Assembly: GCA_004138175.2 (NCBI GenBank)
Contig: RYFE02000017.1
Span: 1-64,000 of the forward strand
Length of the DNA stretch: 64,000 bases
Direction of reading: 5' to 3'
From: Chloroflexales bacterium ZM16-3
Lineage (GTDB): Bacteria; Chloroflexota; Chloroflexia; Chloroflexales; Chloroflexaceae
Part shown: in pieces, positions 31,889 to 42,630 of the stretch
Layout: each line of letters opens with the position of its first letter
How positions within the stretch are numbered: position 1 is the first letter of the stretch
Notes under the pieces: generated by a model
Database searches by the model: none
What the model was told of the DNA's origin: nothing
Seen by the model: only the letters and a program-made list of their open reading frames with translations
Translations under genes and position numbers: made by a program

Positions 31889-32846
31889 ACGAAGACATCA
31901 CCTCGGCGCGATACCAGGCCCAGAAGCGCTCAAGCCCCACCTCGACAGCGGTCGCCGGGGCGAAGCCGAGCAGGCGCTGGGCCTTCTCGGTGCTGGCGAA
32001 GGTGATCGGCGGCTCGGTGGCGGGTAGCGGTCGGCTCTCGATGATAGCCGCGTGACCGGTGATCTGCTCAAGCAGCCCCACAAAGCACCGCATCTCCACC
32101 GGGTGTGCGTTGCCCAGGTTGAAGATCTCATAGCCCAGCGGCCGATCCACGGCGGTCACCACCCCGGCGACAATATCGTCCACATAGGTGTAGTCGCGGA
32201 AGAGATCTACGCCGCCGTTGAACAGAGTGAAGGGCTCGCCGCGCACCATTTTATCAACAAAGAGGTATGGTGTCATATCGGGGCGGCCGCGCGGCCCATA
32301 CACCGTGAAGAAGCGTACCACATTCACTGGCATCTCGTACAGGCTATGGAAGGTGTAGGCCAGCACCTCGGCGGCCTTCTTGGTGGCGGCGTAGGGCGAG
32401 AGCGGTCGGTCGGTACGATCTACCTCCTCAAACGGCAGCTTCTCGGTTTTTCCGTATACCGATGAGGTCGAGGCCAGGGCGAAGCTCTTCACCTCATAGC
32501 GCCGGGCCAGATCGAGCATGCGCACGGTGCCGCCCACATTCACCGCCTCGTAGAGCGCCGGGTCGGCGATCGACGGGCGCGGCCCCGGCATGGCCGCCAA
32601 GTGGATCACCTGCTGCGGACGGTGCGCCGCAAAGATATGCTCAAGCGCCTCGGCGTCGCGCAGGTCGGCCTCGGCCAGTGTGTAGCCCGGCTGCGCTGTG
32701 GCCCAGACGATGTTGCGCCGCTTGCGCGCCGGGTCGTAGTAGGGGGTGAAGTTATCTAGGCAGACGACCCGCTCGCCTCGGCGGAGCAGGGCGTCGACGA
32801 CATGACTTCCGATAAAGCCAGCGCCGCCGGTGACAAGGTATGTCAT
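31887..32846 (-). CDS. NAD-dependent epimerase, UDP-glucuronate 4-epimerase-like
   Basis: A 319-residue extended short-chain dehydrogenase. The NAD-binding motif TGGAGFIGSHV is at residues 6-16 and LDNFTPYYDPARKRRN near 30 is characteristic of UDP-glucuronate epimerases. Ser in ASTSSVYG and the YAATKKAAE Tyr/Lys pair near 149-153 give the catalytic site. RDYTYVDDIV and FNLGNAHPVEM complete the signature. Product: UDP-galacturonate or a related sugar nucleotide for surface polysaccharide. Co-linear with ligase and transferase genes upstream. Confidence 0.9.
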   Translation of the reverse strand: MTYLVTGGAGFIGSHVVDALLRRGERVVCLDNFTPYYDPARKRRNIVWATAQPGYTLAEADLRDAEALEHIFAAHRPQQVIHLAAMPGPRPSIADPALYEAVNVGGTVRMLDLARRYEVKSFALASTSSVYGKTEKLPFEEVDRTDRPLSPYAATKKAAEVLAYTFHSLYEMPVNVVRFFTVYGPRGRPDMTPYLFVDKMVRGEPFTLFNGGVDLFRDYTYVDDIVAGVVTAVDRPLGYEIFNLGNAHPVEMRCFVGLLEQITGHAAIIESRPLPATEPPITFASTEKAQRLLGFAPATAVEVGLERFWAWYRAEVMSS

Positions 32847-32872
32847 AGGAGATCTCTCCTTTCTTTATGGAT

Positions 32873-32906
32873 CATGGAGTTGGCCCGCGAGGCCGACCAA
32901 CTCCAT
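32873..32906. repeat. Hairpin between epimerase and O-antigen ligase
   Basis: Arms atggagttggcc and ggccgaccaactccat with a short loop. It sits between the ligase stop and the epimerase start, and may attenuate transcription or stabilise mRNA ends. Confidence 0.65.
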
Positions 32907-32908
32907 CG

Positions 32909-34474
32909 CTACAATGCGGAGTCTTCAGCCGCGACCAGCAGGGCCCAGGTTGTGCCAAGCTGTAGCCCCATGTTCAGCACATGCAGGTTCTCGAAGAGGT
33001 TGTGGACGGCCAGCGCCGCCGTGATCCCGGCACAGCCGACGGCCACCCCGCGCCAGAGCAGGCCGCGCGCGCGGACGATGGCGCGCGCGGCATGGATGCC
33101 GACGGCACCCAGCAGCAGCAGGTAGGCCACCGCGCCCAGGCCGCCCGCCTCGGCGGCCATGTTCAGGTAGTAGTTATGGGCGTGCCCGCGTGAGGCGTAC
33201 CAGGGCCGCACCGTGATCGGCAGCTCACCTGAGCGAGGAGTCTGCTCGAAGGCGGCGGTAAAGTTACCCGGCCCCACCCCGGTGATCGGGTGGCGCAGAA
33301 ACATGTTCCAGCCGGCCTGGATATGCGCCATCCGCTCGACAACGGCGAAGTTCTCAGGGGTGATCATCACCCCGCGCACGTCGAAGATGCGCAGGCTAGT
33401 GGTGATGCTCCCCAGCCGTCCGGCCAGGGATGCGGGCAGCAGCCCGCCGCCGCCAAGCGCCAGGACGAGGGCCAGCCCGCCCGCCGCCAGGGCGACGCTC
33501 TGCCATGCGGCCCGACGCAGCCGGGGGGCGAGCTGCGGGATGCTGCCTAGCGCCATGGCCGCCGCGCCGCCCAGCGCGCCCACCCAGCCGCCCCGCGAGA
33601 AGCTGGCGAGCAGTCCGGCCAGCAGCAGGCCAGATAGGACGCCGAGCCCCGCCAGGGCCAGCAGGCCCAGCCGCCGCCGCGCGCCGCGCCATAGCCAGAT
33701 CAGCGCACAGGCCGCCAGGCTCACCGCCAGGGGCCAGGACTGATTCATATAGCCGGCGAACGAGTTCGGCTGCCCGATCGTCCCGTAGGCCCGCACGTGC
33801 CCGCCGCCGACCCCGAAGCTCGCCGGGCCGATGCCGTACCAGAACTGCACAATCCCCGCCGCCGCGTCGATTGCCGGGGCCAGCAGCAGGCATGCCAGCA
33901 GGCCGATGATCTTCCAGGGAGTCGGGAGTCGGGAGTCGGGAGTCGGTGATTCGCTCTCCCCGATTACCTTCCTGGAAGTCCATGAGCCTGTCTGGCCCCC
34001 GACTCCCGACTCCTGACCCCCGACTCCCTGGAGAGTCAGCAGGTAGATCAGCGGCACCGTGGCCCAGCGCATCGTCTCGCGCAGGGCGTCGGCGCGGCTG
34101 TAGGGGGTGAAGGCCATGGCCGCGAAGAGGGCCAGCAGCAGCAGGGCCATGGGCGGGAAGAGGCGACCGAGGGGCAGAGGGCGCTCCGGGTTGGCCAGCG
34201 TGTGCATGGCCAGTGCGGCCACGGCCAGCACCAGCGCCGCCTGAGTCACGCTGAGCCCGCCCGGCAGCTCAATCAGTTCCTGCACCGGCACCGATAGGAC
34301 AGCCGCGTACACCGCCCAGATCGGGTCGATCAGGGCGAGAAGGGCGACAGCCGCAGCCAGCGCGATCCCGACCGCGTAGGGCAGCGGAAGCAGCGCCAGC
34401 GGGATCGCCAGCAGTAGGGGCGCAGCGCGCTGCGCCCACACCTGCGCACCCAGATCAGTACGCCCCATGTCCAC
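32909..34474 (-). CDS. O-antigen ligase/polymerase family membrane protein
   Basis: A 521-residue protein with about twelve membrane spans. The large periplasmic loop contains HPITGVGPGNFTAAF and the conserved RGHAHNYYLNMAAEAG motif near residue 430, whose His is essential in WaaL/Wzy-type enzymes. It would transfer or polymerise lipid-linked glycans. Residues about 148-186 (ESGVGGQTG...TPDSRLPTP) are a translated heptamer array. The N-terminal VWAQRAAPLLL is encoded by a GTAGGGGCGC-type palindrome. It overlaps the upstream gene by about 14-20 bases. ATG 34468 or GTG 34474 may start it. Confidence 0.85.
   Translation of the reverse strand: MDMGRTDLGAQVWAQRAAPLLLAIPLALLPLPYAVGIALAAAVALLALIDPIWAVYAAVLSVPVQELIELPGGLSVTQAALVLAVAALAMHTLANPERPLPLGRLFPPMALLLLALFAAMAFTPYSRADALRETMRWATVPLIYLLTLQGVGGQESGVGGQTGSWTSRKVIGESESPTPDSRLPTPWKIIGLLACLLLAPAIDAAAGIVQFWYGIGPASFGVGGGHVRAYGTIGQPNSFAGYMNQSWPLAVSLAACALIWLWRGARRRLGLLALAGLGVLSGLLLAGLLASFSRGGWVGALGGAAAMALGSIPQLAPRLRRAAWQSVALAAGGLALVLALGGGGLLPASLAGRLGSITTSLRIFDVRGVMITPENFAVVERMAHIQAGWNMFLRHPITGVGPGNFTAAFEQTPRSGELPITVRPWYASRGHAHNYYLNMAAEAGGLGAVAYLLLLGAVGIHAARAIVRARGLLWRGVAVGCAGITAALAVHNLFENLHVLNMGLQLGTTWALLVAAEDSAL
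33917..34029. repeat. (GGGAGTC)n forward and inverted arrays inside a coding region
   Basis: Forward units at 33917-33946 and inverted units at 33997-34029 lie within the O-antigen ligase gene, 50 bases apart, and both are translated in frame. Confidence 0.85.
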
Positions 34475-35966
34475 CGATGATCGCCGGGACGATCATGATC
34501 AGGATGCGCAGATCCATCCCCACCGACCAGTTCTCGGCGTAGTAGAGGTCAAGGCGCACCTGCTCATCGAAGGAGACATCGCTGCGGCCGAGAGCCTGGC
34601 TGAGGCCGGCGCAGCCGGGGATAACCTCAAGGCGGCGATGCTGCCAGTGCTCGTAGCGCTCCACCTCCTCGGGCAGGGCCGGGCGCGGCCCGATCAGGCT
34701 CATCTCGCCACGCAGCACATTCCAGAGCTGCGGCAGCTCGTCAAGGCTACGGCGGCGCAGGAATCCGCCGATCCGCGTGACCCGTGGGTCGTCGCGCATC
34801 TTAAACAGCGGGCCGTCGGCCTCGTTCAGCGCGTGCAGGTCGGCCTTGCGCGACTCGGCGTCAGGTACCATCGTGCGGAACTTATAGCAGGCGAAGAGCT
34901 GCCCGTCCTTGCCCACCCTGGTTTGGCGAAAGAGGGCCGGCCCGCGCGAGTCGAGCTTGATCGCGATGGCGATCAGCAGGGCGACGGGCAGGATGAACGG
35001 CGCGCTGAGAAGGACCAGCCCCACATCGATCAGCCGCTTGATCGCCAGGTTCGCGCCCTTCAGCGAGATCTCCTTGGGGCGCAGCAGGGGCACGCCGCTT
35101 AGCTGGAGCATATCGACGCGGTCGAAGCTCAGCTGGTAGAAGTCGGGGGCCACCTGATAGCCCACCCCCAGGTCGCGGCAGGTCTGAACAAGGTCGGGCA
35201 TACGCCCCTGCTCCCAGAAGGGCAGCGCGATGATCACCTGCTGCACCTGGTGCTTGGCGATGGCGATCTCCAGATCCTCAACCTGGCCGATATGGCGGTA
35301 GATGCGCGGGGCGCGCCCGTTCGACATGATCGGTCGGTCGTTCAGGTAGCCCACCAGGGCGTAGCCGAGGCCGGGCGAGGCGGCCAGGCCGTTCATCACC
35401 TGCTGGCCGAGCCCGGTGCCGCCAACCACCAGCACCCGCTCCTGGGCCACCCCGCGCGACCAGCGCCAGTGGCGGTAGCCGGAGAGCGAGATACGCCAGA
35501 CGCTCAGCAGCAGAGTGATCGTCGCCCCGGCGAAGACAAAGATCAGGCGCGAGTAGTAGAACGGCTTGTAGAGGAAGACGAAGACGATCAGCAGGGCAAT
35601 CCCGGTGAGAGTGCTACTCACAATGCTGCTGATCTGGTCGATCAGGCTGATCCGCCGGGCGCTGCGGTAGAGGCCGCGAGCGGCGAAGCGCAACCCAAGC
35701 AGCAGCATCAGAGGGAGGATGATCGGCAGGAAGGCCGGGAAGGCGACCGAGTTTTCGGTTGCGACCTCGAAGACGATCCGGTTGAGCGGCTCAGGCCAGA
35801 CGGCCATGTAGCGCATCCAGTAGGCGATAGCGAAGCCGATGAGGATCAGCACCTGATCTGCGAGCATCAGGCCGATGACGGCCATCCGCCGGGATCGTCG
35901 GCTGATCCAGCGCGGGGGCTCTACGGCGATCACCGGCCCGACTGGCGGGCGCAGGCTGCTGTCCAT
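34455..35966 (-). CDS. Polyprenyl glycosylphosphotransferase (WbaP/WcaJ-like initiating transferase)
   Basis: A 503-residue inner-membrane enzyme that attaches the first sugar phosphate to undecaprenyl phosphate. Four N-terminal spans are followed by a CoA-binding-like nucleotide domain (VLVVGGTGLGQQVM near 165). The catalytic bacterial-sugar-transferase domain includes LIKRLIDVGLVLLSAPF, KDGQLFACYKFRTMVPDAE, RRRSLDELPQLWNVLRGEMSLIGPRP and GCAGLSQALGRSD. The ATG at 35966 was chosen over a longer open frame because ggaga stands 4 bases before it and the upstream residues are not family-like. It heads the polysaccharide operon. Confidence 0.92.
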   Translation of the reverse strand: MDSSLRPPVGPVIAVEPPRWISRRSRRMAVIGLMLADQVLILIGFAIAYWMRYMAVWPEPLNRIVFEVATENSVAFPAFLPIILPLMLLLGLRFAARGLYRSARRISLIDQISSIVSSTLTGIALLIVFVFLYKPFYYSRLIFVFAGATITLLLSVWRISLSGYRHWRWSRGVAQERVLVVGGTGLGQQVMNGLAASPGLGYALVGYLNDRPIMSNGRAPRIYRHIGQVEDLEIAIAKHQVQQVIIALPFWEQGRMPDLVQTCRDLGVGYQVAPDFYQLSFDRVDMLQLSGVPLLRPKEISLKGANLAIKRLIDVGLVLLSAPFILPVALLIAIAIKLDSRGPALFRQTRVGKDGQLFACYKFRTMVPDAESRKADLHALNEADGPLFKMRDDPRVTRIGGFLRRRSLDELPQLWNVLRGEMSLIGPRPALPEEVERYEHWQHRRLEVIPGCAGLSQALGRSDVSFDEQVRLDLYYAENWSVGMDLRILIMIVPAIIGGHGAY

Positions 35967-36042
35967 GGCTTCTCCATGTGCCCGATAGGATGATAGGCGT
36001 GTGACAGTAGCGTCTACACGCCCGCATGGGCCATCGGCGTGG

Positions 36043-36051
36043 ATTGTACCA
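36043..36051 (-). promoter_or_regulatory. Extended -10 promoter for the polysaccharide operon
   Basis: Minus strand TGG-TACAAT (hexamer at 36043-36048), about 80 bases before the ATG at 35966. No -35 box is apparent. Confidence 0.45.
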
Positions 36052-36093
36052 CACTGCACAGGGTCGGCCGCCATACGCCCTGAGGCGTCCGGT

Positions 36094-36240
36094 TTAGCGC
36101 TTGGGGAGGGGGTCGGCGCCGGTTGAGGAGCTCGCATTGGCCGGGTGCCTGGCCGTGTCGCTGCGGTGCTCGACGTACATCGATATCCCGGGCGCGGCGG
36201 CAATGAGCAGCATGAGAACAAGTAGGCTGAGCCAGAGCAT
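36094..36240 (-). CDS. Small single-span membrane protein (48 aa)
   Basis: A short frame with a strong ribosome site: ggag six bases before ATG 36240. It encodes MLWLSLLVLMLLIAAAPGIS, a hydrophobic N-terminal segment, followed by a polar tail that ends in ADPLPKR. It reads as a one-span membrane or secreted peptide. It lies upstream of the initiating glycosyltransferase on the same strand, with a promoter between. The function is unknown. The ribosome site and membrane-like composition are the support for a gene. Confidence 0.6.
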   Translation of the reverse strand: MLWLSLLVLMLLIAAAPGISMYVEHRSDTARHPANASSSTGADPLPKR

Positions 36241-36446
36241 GAGACTCTCCAATAATCCGTATGAGGGTACACGCTACCCACGGCTACGGTACGCAGCGGA
36301 TTAAGCTACTGTGTCTGTAGCAACTCGTGGGCCACGCCGTGATCTGCTCGCATCGTTGGGATGCGTGATATCCTACCATATGTTACCCCCCGCTGCGCTG
36401 AAGGTCATCGCTGGCGGGGTGATATGTAGCTGATACGGGTCTGATG

Positions 36447-36598
<152 letters not shown>

Positions 36599-36604
36599 AT
36601 CTTG

Positions 36605-36613
36605 TGCTATTAT
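36605..36613 (+). promoter_or_regulatory. Extended -10 promoter for the DUF1992 gene
   Basis: TGC-TATTAT, about 40 bases before the ATG at 36654, immediately after the inverted heptamer array. Confidence 0.45.
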
Positions 36614-36653
36614 TCACACACTATGTATTGCAGATCGCGTGAGGAGGTGCCCG

Positions 36654-37142
36654 ATGAGCGAGCCGCCCCGTGACGAGCGCAACCGTGAGGAGGAGCACAA
36701 CAGCCACCCGCTGCGCCGGGTGACGCAGCGCACCTTCGAGAGCCTGATCGACCAGCACGTCCGCGCGGCCGAGGAGGCCGGCGAGTTCCGCGACCTGCCC
36801 GGCGCCGGCAAGCCGCTCAGCCTTGACAGCGACGACCAGGTGCCCGAAGATCTGCGCACCGGATTCCGCATGCTCAAGAACGCCGGCTACGCCCCGCCAT
36901 GGATCGAGCTCCAGAAGAGCATCCGTGAGGAGCAGGAGCGCCTGGCCGCATGGCTCGCCCAGTCGAATCGCCGCTGGCCCGCGCTCGGCCCGACTGAGCG
37001 CGACCAGCTGCGCGCCGAGTATGAGCAGCGCCTGCGCGACCTCAACAAGCAGATCTCCAGCTATAATCTGACCGCGCCGCCCGTCGCCGGTCAGCTCCCG
37101 CTGCTCCAGCCCTGGCGGGAATTGCGGAAGCTCGGTGAGTGA
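36654..37142 (+). CDS. DUF1992 / DnaJ-homologue C28 conserved-domain protein
   Basis: A 162-residue cytoplasmic protein. The DnaJ-C28-type domain is seen as FESLIDQHVRAAEEAGEFRDLPGAGKPLSLD near residue 23, followed by FRMLKNAGYAPPWIELQKSI. The second half is a long coiled helix rich in Arg/Glu. The molecular role of the family is unknown. The ATG at 36654 has gaggaggtg directly upstream; the longer open frame before it is a translated heptamer array. Followed 54 bases later by nadE. Confidence 0.88.
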   Translation: MSEPPRDERNREEEHNSHPLRRVTQRTFESLIDQHVRAAEEAGEFRDLPGAGKPLSLDSDDQVPEDLRTGFRMLKNAGYAPPWIELQKSIREEQERLAAWLAQSNRRWPALGPTERDQLRAEYEQRLRDLNKQISSYNLTAPPVAGQLPLLQPWRELRKLGE

Positions 37143-37196
37143 GGGAGGGTTTCAGGGAGGGCACAGCCCTCCCTGGCCCTCACCTTCGAGGACAGG

Positions 37197-39241
<2,045 letters not shown>

Positions 39242-39248
<7 letters not shown>

Positions 39249-39304
39249 ATTGCAGATTGCAGATTGATACCGGCAATCTGCAATCTGCAATCTGCAATCT
39301 GCAA
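39242..39304. repeat. (GATTGCA)n forward and inverted arrays
   Basis: Three forward units, a taccgg centre and five inverted units form a hairpin between the nadE stop and the cytochrome gene start. Further units occur at 42566-42629 and 45053-45080. Confidence 0.9.
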
Positions 39305-39309
39305 CTCAC

Positions 39310-39663
39310 ATGCAAAAGATTATCTTCATCCTGATGCTACTCACCCTCGCCGCCTGCGGGGCCGCCGCCGCGCCGCCCGACCCGGTGGCCGCAGGCGGAC
39401 GCGTGTTCACCATCCAGTGCGGCGGCTGCCACGCCATCTCGGATATCGGCTCCGCCGCCCTCGGCCCGCGACTCGACGCGATGGTCGCCCGCGCCAACGC
39501 CACCACAGACCCGGCGGCATGGCTGCGCCTATCGATCACCCAGCCGGCCGCCGAGATCTCGCCCGGCTACCGGCCCGGCCTGATGCCGATCAGCTATGGC
39601 CAGGGACTGCGGCCCGATGAGATCGACGCACTGGTGGCGTATATGTTGAAGGTGGGCGGCTAA
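39310..39663 (+). CDS. Lipoprotein c-type cytochrome (117 aa)
   Basis: A signal peptide with lipobox LTLAAC places lipidated Cys16 at the membrane surface. The haem-binding motif is CGGCH near residue 37, and the axial Met is probably that in GLMPISYGQGL near 97. A mono-haem electron carrier outside the membrane is expected. No ribosome site lies before the ATG; the inverted heptamer array ends five bases upstream, so it may rely on read-through from nadE or a leaderless start. Confidence 0.85.
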   Translation: MQKIIFILMLLTLAACGAAAAPPDPVAAGGRVFTIQCGGCHAISDIGSAALGPRLDAMVARANATTDPAAWLRLSITQPAAEISPGYRPGLMPISYGQGLRPDEIDALVAYMLKVGG

Positions 39664-39664
39664 A

Positions 39665-41221
39665 TCAGTGACTCAGTGACTCAGTGCTCGCCCCAGCCAT
39701 GAGCAGTCCGATTCGCTCGGGGTCAGCCTCGGCGCGGGGCATGATCGCCGCGATCTCGCCGTCGTGGATAACCGCGATCCGGTCGGCCAGGGCTAGGATC
39801 TCGTCCAGGTCCTCGGAGATCAGCAGGACGGCCCCGCCGCGCGCGCGCATGTCGAGCAGCAGCCGGTGGATGTAGGCGGTCGCGCCGATATCCACGCCTC
39901 GGGTGGGCTGGGCGGCGATCAGCACCCTCGGCTCGCGGGCCAGCTCGCGGGCCATGATCACCTTCTGGATGTTGCCGCCAGAGAGGCTCTTGATCGGCGT
40001 CTGCGGGCCGGGCGTCTTCACCGCGAAGCGGGTGATCAGCTCGCGGCAGACCGTGCTGACCCGCGCGGTGTCCAGAAACGGGCCGCGCGCGTAGGGCGGC
40101 CGGGTGTGGTCGCGCAGGATCAGGTTCTCCTCGACGCTGAAGTCCATGATCGCCCCGTCGCGCATGCGCTCCTCGGGGATGTAGCTTAGCCCGGCCGCCA
40201 TGCGCTCGCCCGGCCCGCCGACAAGCGGCGCGCCGCCGAGGCTGATCTCGCCCGCGCTGGACGGGCGCAGCCCGGCGATCACATCGGCCAGCTCGCGCTG
40301 CCCGTTGCCCGAGACACCGGCCAACCCGAGGATCTCGCCGGGGCTCAGCTCGAAGCTCACCTCGCGCAGGGCCGGGCCGCCCGCGCCGGCGGAGGAGCTC
40401 AGGCCGCGCACCTGGAGCAGCGGCGGGCCGACGGGCACGGGGGCGCGGTCCTCGGCGTGGGGCGCGGCGATCTCGCGGCCCACCATGAGGCGGGCCAGCT
40501 CGCCCCGGCTCATCCCCGCCGTGGGGAAGGTGCCGACCTGACGGCCATCGCGCAGCACCGTCACCCGGTCACACAGCGCCAGCACCTCGCGCAGCTTATG
40601 CGAGATAAAGATCAGGGCGCGGCCCTCCTCGCGCATCTGGCGCAGCATGCGGAAGAGGTCGTCGGCCTCCTGGGGCGTCAGCACGGCGGTGGGCTCATCG
40701 AGCACCAGCAGGTCGGCCCCCCGGTAGAGCGCCTTGATGATCTCGACGCGCTGCTGCTCGCCCACCGAGAGCCGCGACACCTCGGCGCGCGGGTCGACGC
40801 GCAGGCCGTAGCTGGCGGCCAGCCTCTCAACCTTCGCGGCCACCACGTCCAGGTCGAGGCGCATCCCGCGCGAGGACTTCAGGCCCAGGGCGACATTCTC
40901 GGCCACCGTCAGGCTAGGCACCAGCATAAAGTGCTGGTGGATCATGCCGATCCCGCGCGCGATCGCGTCCTGCGGCGAGCTGATCGTCACCGGCTGGCCG
41001 TTGAGCAGGATCTGGCCATCGTCGGGCTGGTAGAGCCCGTAGATAATCTTCATCAGGGTGCTCTTGCCGGCCCCGTTCTCGCCCAGCAGGGCGTGAACCT
41101 CACCGGCGCGCACCTCAAAGCTGACCCGGTTGTTGGCCACCACGCCGGGGAAGCGCTTGGTGATGTTGAACAGCTCCAGCGAGCTGATCGTCGGCGCGGC
41201 CTGTTGCGCGGCAGCGACCAT
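39665..41221 (-). CDS. ABC transporter ATPase of BMP/nucleoside type (two ATPase domains)
   Basis: A 518-residue double ATPase that powers nucleoside or simple-sugar uptake. Domain 1 has Walker A GENGAGKST near 45, signature LSVGEQQRVEI and Walker B LLVLDEPTAVL. Domain 2 has a degenerate P-loop GVSGNGQRELAD near 300, typical of this family, with signature LSGGNIQKVIMAREL. The ATG at 41221 follows ggaggggag; the longer frame is a repeat. The C-terminal ESLSH and TGA stop are encoded by an octamer (ctcagtga) array. Last gene of a four-gene minus-strand operon. Confidence 0.93.
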   Translation of the reverse strand: MVAAAQQAAPTISSLELFNITKRFPGVVANNRVSFEVRAGEVHALLGENGAGKSTLMKIIYGLYQPDDGQILLNGQPVTISSPQDAIARGIGMIHQHFMLVPSLTVAENVALGLKSSRGMRLDLDVVAAKVERLAASYGLRVDPRAEVSRLSVGEQQRVEIIKALYRGADLLVLDEPTAVLTPQEADDLFRMLRQMREEGRALIFISHKLREVLALCDRVTVLRDGRQVGTFPTAGMSRGELARLMVGREIAAPHAEDRAPVPVGPPLLQVRGLSSSAGAGGPALREVSFELSPGEILGLAGVSGNGQRELADVIAGLRPSSAGEISLGGAPLVGGPGERMAAGLSYIPEERMRDGAIMDFSVEENLILRDHTRPPYARGPFLDTARVSTVCRELITRFAVKTPGPQTPIKSLSGGNIQKVIMARELAREPRVLIAAQPTRGVDIGATAYIHRLLLDMRARGGAVLLISEDLDEILALADRIAVIHDGEIAAIMPRAEADPERIGLLMAGASTESLSH

Positions 41222-41272
41222 ACTCCCCTCCAAGATATGCTTTTGTCTCGCTGTGGCACCCGCAGCGGGGGT

Positions 41273-41409
41273 TTGGGGGTGGCTTCGCCACCCCCAAGAA
41301 TCTTTTTTTGGTGGTATGTGGCGGCTTCGCCGCCACATACCACCAAAAAGCCAGGTCTGGGGCGCAGCCCCAGGGCCTGCCGTTAGGGACGCAGCGCGCT
41401 GCATCCCTA
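41273..41409. repeat. Multi-hairpin GGCTTCGCC element, copy 2, plus GTAGGGGCGC palindrome
   Basis: Hairpin a at 41273-41297 (ttgggggtgg arms), a T7 run, hairpin b at 41303-41348 (tttttggtggtatgtgg arms, closing on ggcttcgcc), A5, then hairpin c at 41357-41373 (ctggggcgcagccccag). An imperfect tagggacgcagcg palindrome follows at 41384-41409, whose end is the TAG stop of the BMP gene. Confidence 0.8.
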
Positions 41410-42507
41410 CGGCAGGGCTTTGATCGTCCCGTCGCTGATGCCCTTGATCGCGGCCTCGGCGGCCGCCTTGATCTCGGGCGAGACCCCGGTGTAGCCCGGG
41501 TTGAAGGCGATCTTCAGCCCGCCGTTGGCCAGGGTCAGGTTGTAGGCGGTGCCGCCGTAGGTGCCGGCGTTGATCTTGGCGAACATGTCCTTCAGGGTGC
41601 TGTCCCAGTCGTAGACCTGGGTGGCCACCACCAGCTCAGGGGCCAGCGAGCTCTGGTCGGACTGGGTGCCGAGCCAGGGGATGCCCTTATCCTTGGCGAT
41701 GCCGATCGCGCCCACCACCTGCTGGGCCGAGCCGGTCAGCACATCGGCGCCGGCGGCGATCTCGGTGCTGGCGGCCTCGGCGGCCTTGGCGGTGTCGCCG
41801 AAGGAGCCGGTGTAGATCTTGTTCACGCTGGCGGCGGGGTTGGTGGCCATAGCCCCGGCCGTAAAGCCGTCGATGTAGGTCTTGGCGTCGCCGGCCTCGA
41901 CCGGCCCAATCACACCGATTGTGCCCGACTTCGAGAGCATCGCCGCGATCACACCGTTAATGTAGCCGCCCTCCTCCGCCTTCGCGTTGTAGGCGAAGAT
42001 GTTCTTCAGGCCAGCGCTCTCGCCAGCGTCGGTGGCCGTGCCCCAGGCGAAGGCCGTCTCGGGGAAGTCTGCGGCCACCTCAAAGAGCGAGGTGCCGTAC
42101 TGCGTGCCGTGGGCGATCACCAGCTTATTCCCGCTGCTGGCGTAGTCGCGGATGGCCGCCGCCGCATCGGTCACGTTGAACATGTTCTCCGAGTAGGAGA
42201 TCGTCATCGCCGACTCGCCGCCCATCTCGGTCTGGATGGCCTTCAGGGCATCGTACATCGACTGGCTCCAGGCCAGGTCGGTAATGCCGCTGGGCATAAC
42301 GATCGCCACCTTAAACGGCTCGGTGGCGGCGGCCGCAGTCGGGGCCTCGGCGGCGGCGGCCGTCGGCTCGGCGGTGGGGGCATCTGCAGCCGCAGTCGCG
42401 GCCTCGGTGGCGGCGGCAGTGGGCGCGGCCGGCGCGGCCGGCGCGCCGCCGCAGGCAGTCAGCAGCAGCGAAAGGGACAGGGCGATCAGGGCCAGGGTGC
42501 GTCGCAT
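41407..42507 (-). CDS. BMP-family ABC substrate-binding lipoprotein
   Basis: A 366-residue exported lipoprotein. Signal peptide with lipobox LLTAC, then an Ala/Pro/Thr-rich linker (residues 20-60) that tethers the binding domain. VAIVMPSGITDLAWSQSMYDAL starts the PnrA/BMP type-1 periplasmic-binding fold. AHGTQYGTSLFEVAADFPETAFAW and GVIGPVEAGDAKTYIDGF are family hallmarks. Ligands in relatives are purine nucleosides or sugars. The ATG at 42507 follows gaggag; the upstream frame is repeat DNA. Confidence 0.92.
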   Translation of the reverse strand: MRRTLALIALSLSLLLTACGGAPAAPAAPTAAATEAATAAADAPTAEPTAAAAEAPTAAAATEPFKVAIVMPSGITDLAWSQSMYDALKAIQTEMGGESAMTISYSENMFNVTDAAAAIRDYASSGNKLVIAHGTQYGTSLFEVAADFPETAFAWGTATDAGESAGLKNIFAYNAKAEEGGYINGVIAAMLSKSGTIGVIGPVEAGDAKTYIDGFTAGAMATNPAASVNKIYTGSFGDTAKAAEAASTEIAAGADVLTGSAQQVVGAIGIAKDKGIPWLGTQSDQSSLAPELVVATQVYDWDSTLKDMFAKINAGTYGGTAYNLTLANGGLKIAFNPGYTGVSPEIKAAAEAAIKGISDGTIKALP

Positions 42508-42565
42508 GATAACTCCTCTATACGCTATAACCAGGTGCGCCGGCGACGCTGACGGACGCGCTATT

Positions 42566-42629
42566 GATTGCAGATTGTCGATGGCAGATTGCAGATCGAT
42601 CTGCAATCTGCCATCGACAATCTGCAATC
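42566..42629. repeat. Perfect 64-bp palindrome of heptamer origin
   Basis: Arms gattgcagattgtcgatggc... meet at gatcgatc and are perfectly complementary over 32 bases each. It sits between the BMP gene and its upstream permease gene and shares units with the (GATTGCA) arrays. Confidence 0.9.
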
Positions 42630-42630
42630 C

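Noticed and set aside
41222-41404. N-terminal extension of the BMP-type ATPase
   Set aside because: It is the translated multi-hairpin repeat; ggaggggag directly precedes the ATG at 41221.
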